34,847 bases of DNA, from contig JAUYJC010000361.1 of assembly GCA_030688735.1 (NCBI GenBank), positions 1-34,847 on the forward strand, given 5' to 3'. Shown piece by piece: positions 33,159 through 34,847 of this stretch (positions are counted from its first letter, which is position 1; each line of letters begins with the position of its first letter). Source of the DNA: Deltaproteobacteria bacterium. GTDB lineage: Bacteria; Desulfobacterota; Binatia; UBA9968. The position numbers and the translations under genes were made by a program. Below the pieces are notes generated by a model. It saw nothing but the letters and a program-made list of their open reading frames with translations, was not told the origin of the DNA and did no database searches.

Positions 33159-33872
33159 TCAATCGCTCCCCTCCCCCACCAAAATAAACGGCGCCCAGAA
33201 GTAGGGGTGAGAGGTGGAGACAGAGCTGGGAGCATGGGGATCGGAGCTGGGCGCAGGGAGCACGGAGCTTGGAGTTTCACCGAGCTGGCCCACTCCGCCG
33301 ATTCCTCTACGAGCAAGCAGATCACTGTTGACGTTACCGCGGATTAAATTCAACTGTGCCTGTCTGAGCGCTTCGACCTTCGTCATCGTCTTGAGGTTCT
33401 TGTAAAAGCTCGCCATCAACTGCGCCGTGCTGCTGTCTTCGACATTCCACAGGCTAGCCACCACCGACGGCGTGCCGGCGTAGATAAAAGCACGCGTAAG
33501 GCCGACCAGTTCGTCTCCGCTCGATAGCTTTCCCAATCCCGTCTCGCAGGCGCTCAGCACGACGAGGCTGGCTTTTAAATCCATGCCGAAAATCTCTCTG
33601 ACTTCGAGTCTGCCGTCTTCTTTGTCGCTCTTCGCGAGAAGCACCGCGGACGAAAGCGGATCGTTCTCGTTCAGCTCCGCATGGCTGGCGAAGTGGATGA
33701 TGTCATTCTGGGGTGAGAGGGTCTTGGCTTTCTCTTCCGTGGCTTCTTTCTCAAGATAAATCGTTGATTGAGGGTAAAGATTCTTGATCTCACTTCGGTT
33801 TGACAACCGCTTCGGGTAGCTGTTAACAAGGCTCGTATCAGGGTTGAATGACCTAAAGTAGAGAAAAACAAG
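33159..33872 (-). pseudogene. 5'-truncated CHAT-domain peptidase (caspase-like)
   Basis: The frame encodes the C-terminal CHAT domain with both catalytic residues visible: His in HFASHAELNENDPL (codon near 33681-33683) and Cys in LSACETGLG (codon near 33546-33548). Downstream are YAGTPSVVASLWNVEDSSTAQLM and the terminal SHPYFWAPFILVGEG. Homology-like sequence begins only about residue LVFLYFRSFNPDTS, near 33872. Further upstream the open frame simply runs antisense to the DapA-family gene, and there is no start codon or ribosome site between. CHAT proteins usually carry long N-terminal TPR regions; these are missing. A Pro/Ser-rich insert of about 20 residues derived from a repeat precedes the final motif. 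It is probably not expressed as a full protein. Confidence 0.75.
33190..33278. repeat. Low-complexity GGAGC-rich repeat, longer copy (shorter copy at 32354-32414)
   Basis: The block contains repeated GGGAGCAYGG/GGAGCTKGG units. It matches 32354-32414 in the same orientation, except that this copy has 28 extra bases (33230-33257). On the minus strand it lies inside the CHAT reading frame and encodes a Pro/Ser-rich insert (ETPSSVLPAPSS...SSV). Similar GGAGCATGGAGC-type words occur in the gap near 1.92 kb, so this is part of a genome-wide repeat family. Confidence 0.7.
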
Positions 33873-33894
33873 ATGATGGTCAGGGAGGCAATTT

Positions 33895-34847
33895 ATGTTA
33901 ACCGCGAGTGAGCTGAACGGTGTTCTTGGAATGATGCCCGCTTTCGCTACGCCCGACGCGGTGGATATTCGGGCGACGCAGACGATCGCCGTGGATAATC
34001 TCAAAGAAGGTGTCGACAAGATCATCAAAGACGGAGTCGACAATATCGCCACCACGGGAACCTACGGCGAGTGCTACAATGTTCTTTTCGACGAGTTTAA
34101 GACGTTGGCGGTGGCGACGGTCGAGGCGGTCAGGAAACGCGTGCCGCTCTTCATCGGCTGCACCAGTCCCAATCCGAGGGAAGTGGTGCAGAAGATGAAC
34201 TTTGTAAAGGGCCTGGGCGCCGACGGCGTTTTGCTTGGTGTGCCCTATTATGAAACGCTTCACGTCCAAGACGCGATCAAATTTTACCATGACATTGCGG
34301 ATCTTTTTCCGACGCTGAATATCGTCATCTACCACAATCCGGAGAATCACAAGTTCACCATCCCAGTAGCGGCGTTTAAGGAACTGGTCAAGAAACCGAC
34401 GATCATCGGTATGAAGGACAGCCACAGAACGACCCAGGCATTCATGAATCTACAGAAGATCGTCAAGGGCAAGATCGGCGTCTTCGTCAATCAGACCCAA
34501 CTCTATCCGTATTACAAATTAGGCGCGGCGGGCTGCTGGTCGACGGAAGTGTGGATGGGGCCCTGGCCGGTTCTCTATCTGCTGGAGCAGGTACGCAAGG
34601 GCGATGACCAAAAAGCGATCGAGGTTATCGATGATCTCATCGGCGACGGCAGCAGTGGCAGGCCGGTGCCTGGCGCCGGTAACAAACGCCCGGCGGAATT
34701 CGCTGACTATTGCAAGGTAGGCCCAACTCGAATACCGTTCGTAACGTTCCCCGAAACCGAGCTTTCGAAAGCCAAACGACGGGCCACCCATTGGATGAAA
34801 CTGAACGAAAAGTACCGTCCGCTCGTCGAAGCCCTGAGAGCTCGTCC
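33895..34847 (+). CDS. Dihydrodipicolinate synthase/N-acetylneuraminate lyase family aldolase, 3' end cut by window edge
   Basis: The frame is open from ATG 33895, with GGGAGG 6 nt upstream, to the right edge (317 codons). Family motifs of the class I aldolase barrel appear in order: GVLGMMPAFATPDAVDIRA, IATTGTYGECYNVLFDEF (substrate-loop GTTGE-like), VLLGVPYYE, IVIYHNPEN (catalytic Tyr) and IIGMKDSHRTT (Schiff-base Lys). The GAAGCWSTEVWMGPWPV segment follows. GTYGE in place of GTTGE and the WMGP segment are closer to hydratase-aldolases of the NahE type, which act on aromatic ylidenepyruvates, than to lysine-pathway DapA. That substrate idea is inference. The start lies about 22 bp from the truncated CHAT frame, head to head. 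Confidence 0.88.
   Translation, partial: MLTASELNGVLGMMPAFATPDAVDIRATQTIAVDNLKEGVDKIIKDGVDNIATTGTYGECYNVLFDEFKTLAVATVEAVRKRVPLFIGCTSPNPREVVQKMNFVKGLGADGVLLGVPYYETLHVQDAIKFYHDIADLFPTLNIVIYHNPENHKFTIPVAAFKELVKKPTIIGMKDSHRTTQAFMNLQKIVKGKIGVFVNQTQLYPYYKLGAAGCWSTEVWMGPWPVLYLLEQVRKGDDQKAIEVIDDLIGDGSSGRPVPGAGNKRPAEFADYCKVGPTRIPFVTFPETELSKAKRRATHWMKLNEKYRPLVEALRAR

Noticed and set aside
33873-34055. N-terminal part of the longest open frame containing the CHAT domain
   Set aside because: It is the antisense of the start of the DapA-family gene and shows repeats (ILSTPSL) from that strand. No CHAT-like sequence is present there.

Overview
The window is dominated by one large type VI secretion system (T6SS) locus from an uncultured-looking, moderately GC-rich Gram-negative bacterium. 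The Gram-negative assignment rests on the T6SS, two lipobox signal peptides and a predicted outer-membrane protein. Hanks-type kinases with an N-terminal CxxC ribbon and bacterial Ig-like tails, a CHAT peptidase remnant, abundant short dispersed repeats and a DapA-family aldolase fit soil lineages such as Acidobacteria, myxobacteria-like or NC10/Binatota-like groups. I cannot place it more precisely from sequence alone.

Layout. From about 20.7 kb leftward runs a long minus-strand run of genes in the order tssM (with an N-terminal FHA domain), tssK, tssA, tssB, tssC, hcp/tssD, an unrecognised helical protein, a PrmC-like methyltransferase, an unrecognised protein, a second methyltransferase with a regulatory domain, a YkgJ-type cysteine-cluster protein, tssE, tssF, tssG and tssH/clpV (cut by the left edge). 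Divergently, from 20.88 kb rightward, lie tagJ/impE, tssL with an OmpA-like C-terminal domain, and a PPM-family phosphatase (pppA-like). A near-consensus promoter for the tssM operon lies in the 195-bp divergent gap.

Right of this (24.2-30.1 kb) are two paralogous membrane Ser/Thr kinases with bacterial Ig-like (Big_2) extracytoplasmic tails, on the minus strand, with a TPR-type lipoprotein between them on the plus strand. Together with the phosphatase and the FHA domain of TssM they form a plausible kinase / phosphatase / phosphothreonine-reader circuit like PpkA-PppA-Fha of Pseudomonas. Here the reader is fused to TssM and there are two candidate kinases. TssJ, VgrG and PAAR genes are not in the window.

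From 30.3 kb the content changes: a 49-residue lipoprotein divergent from a predicted outer-membrane beta-barrel protein, a pair of hairpins, a gene-poor stretch, tRNA-Thr(CGT), a two-gene cassette with a retropepsin-like aspartic protease, two remnants of CHAT peptidase genes sharing a low-complexity repeat, and a DapA-family gene cut by the right edge. The most unusual points are the two-methyltransferase cassette inside the T6SS operon, the FHA-TssM fusion, the Ig-tailed kinase pair, and a roughly 90-bp element with terminal inverted repeats found in opposite orientations at 2.0 and 27.8 kb.
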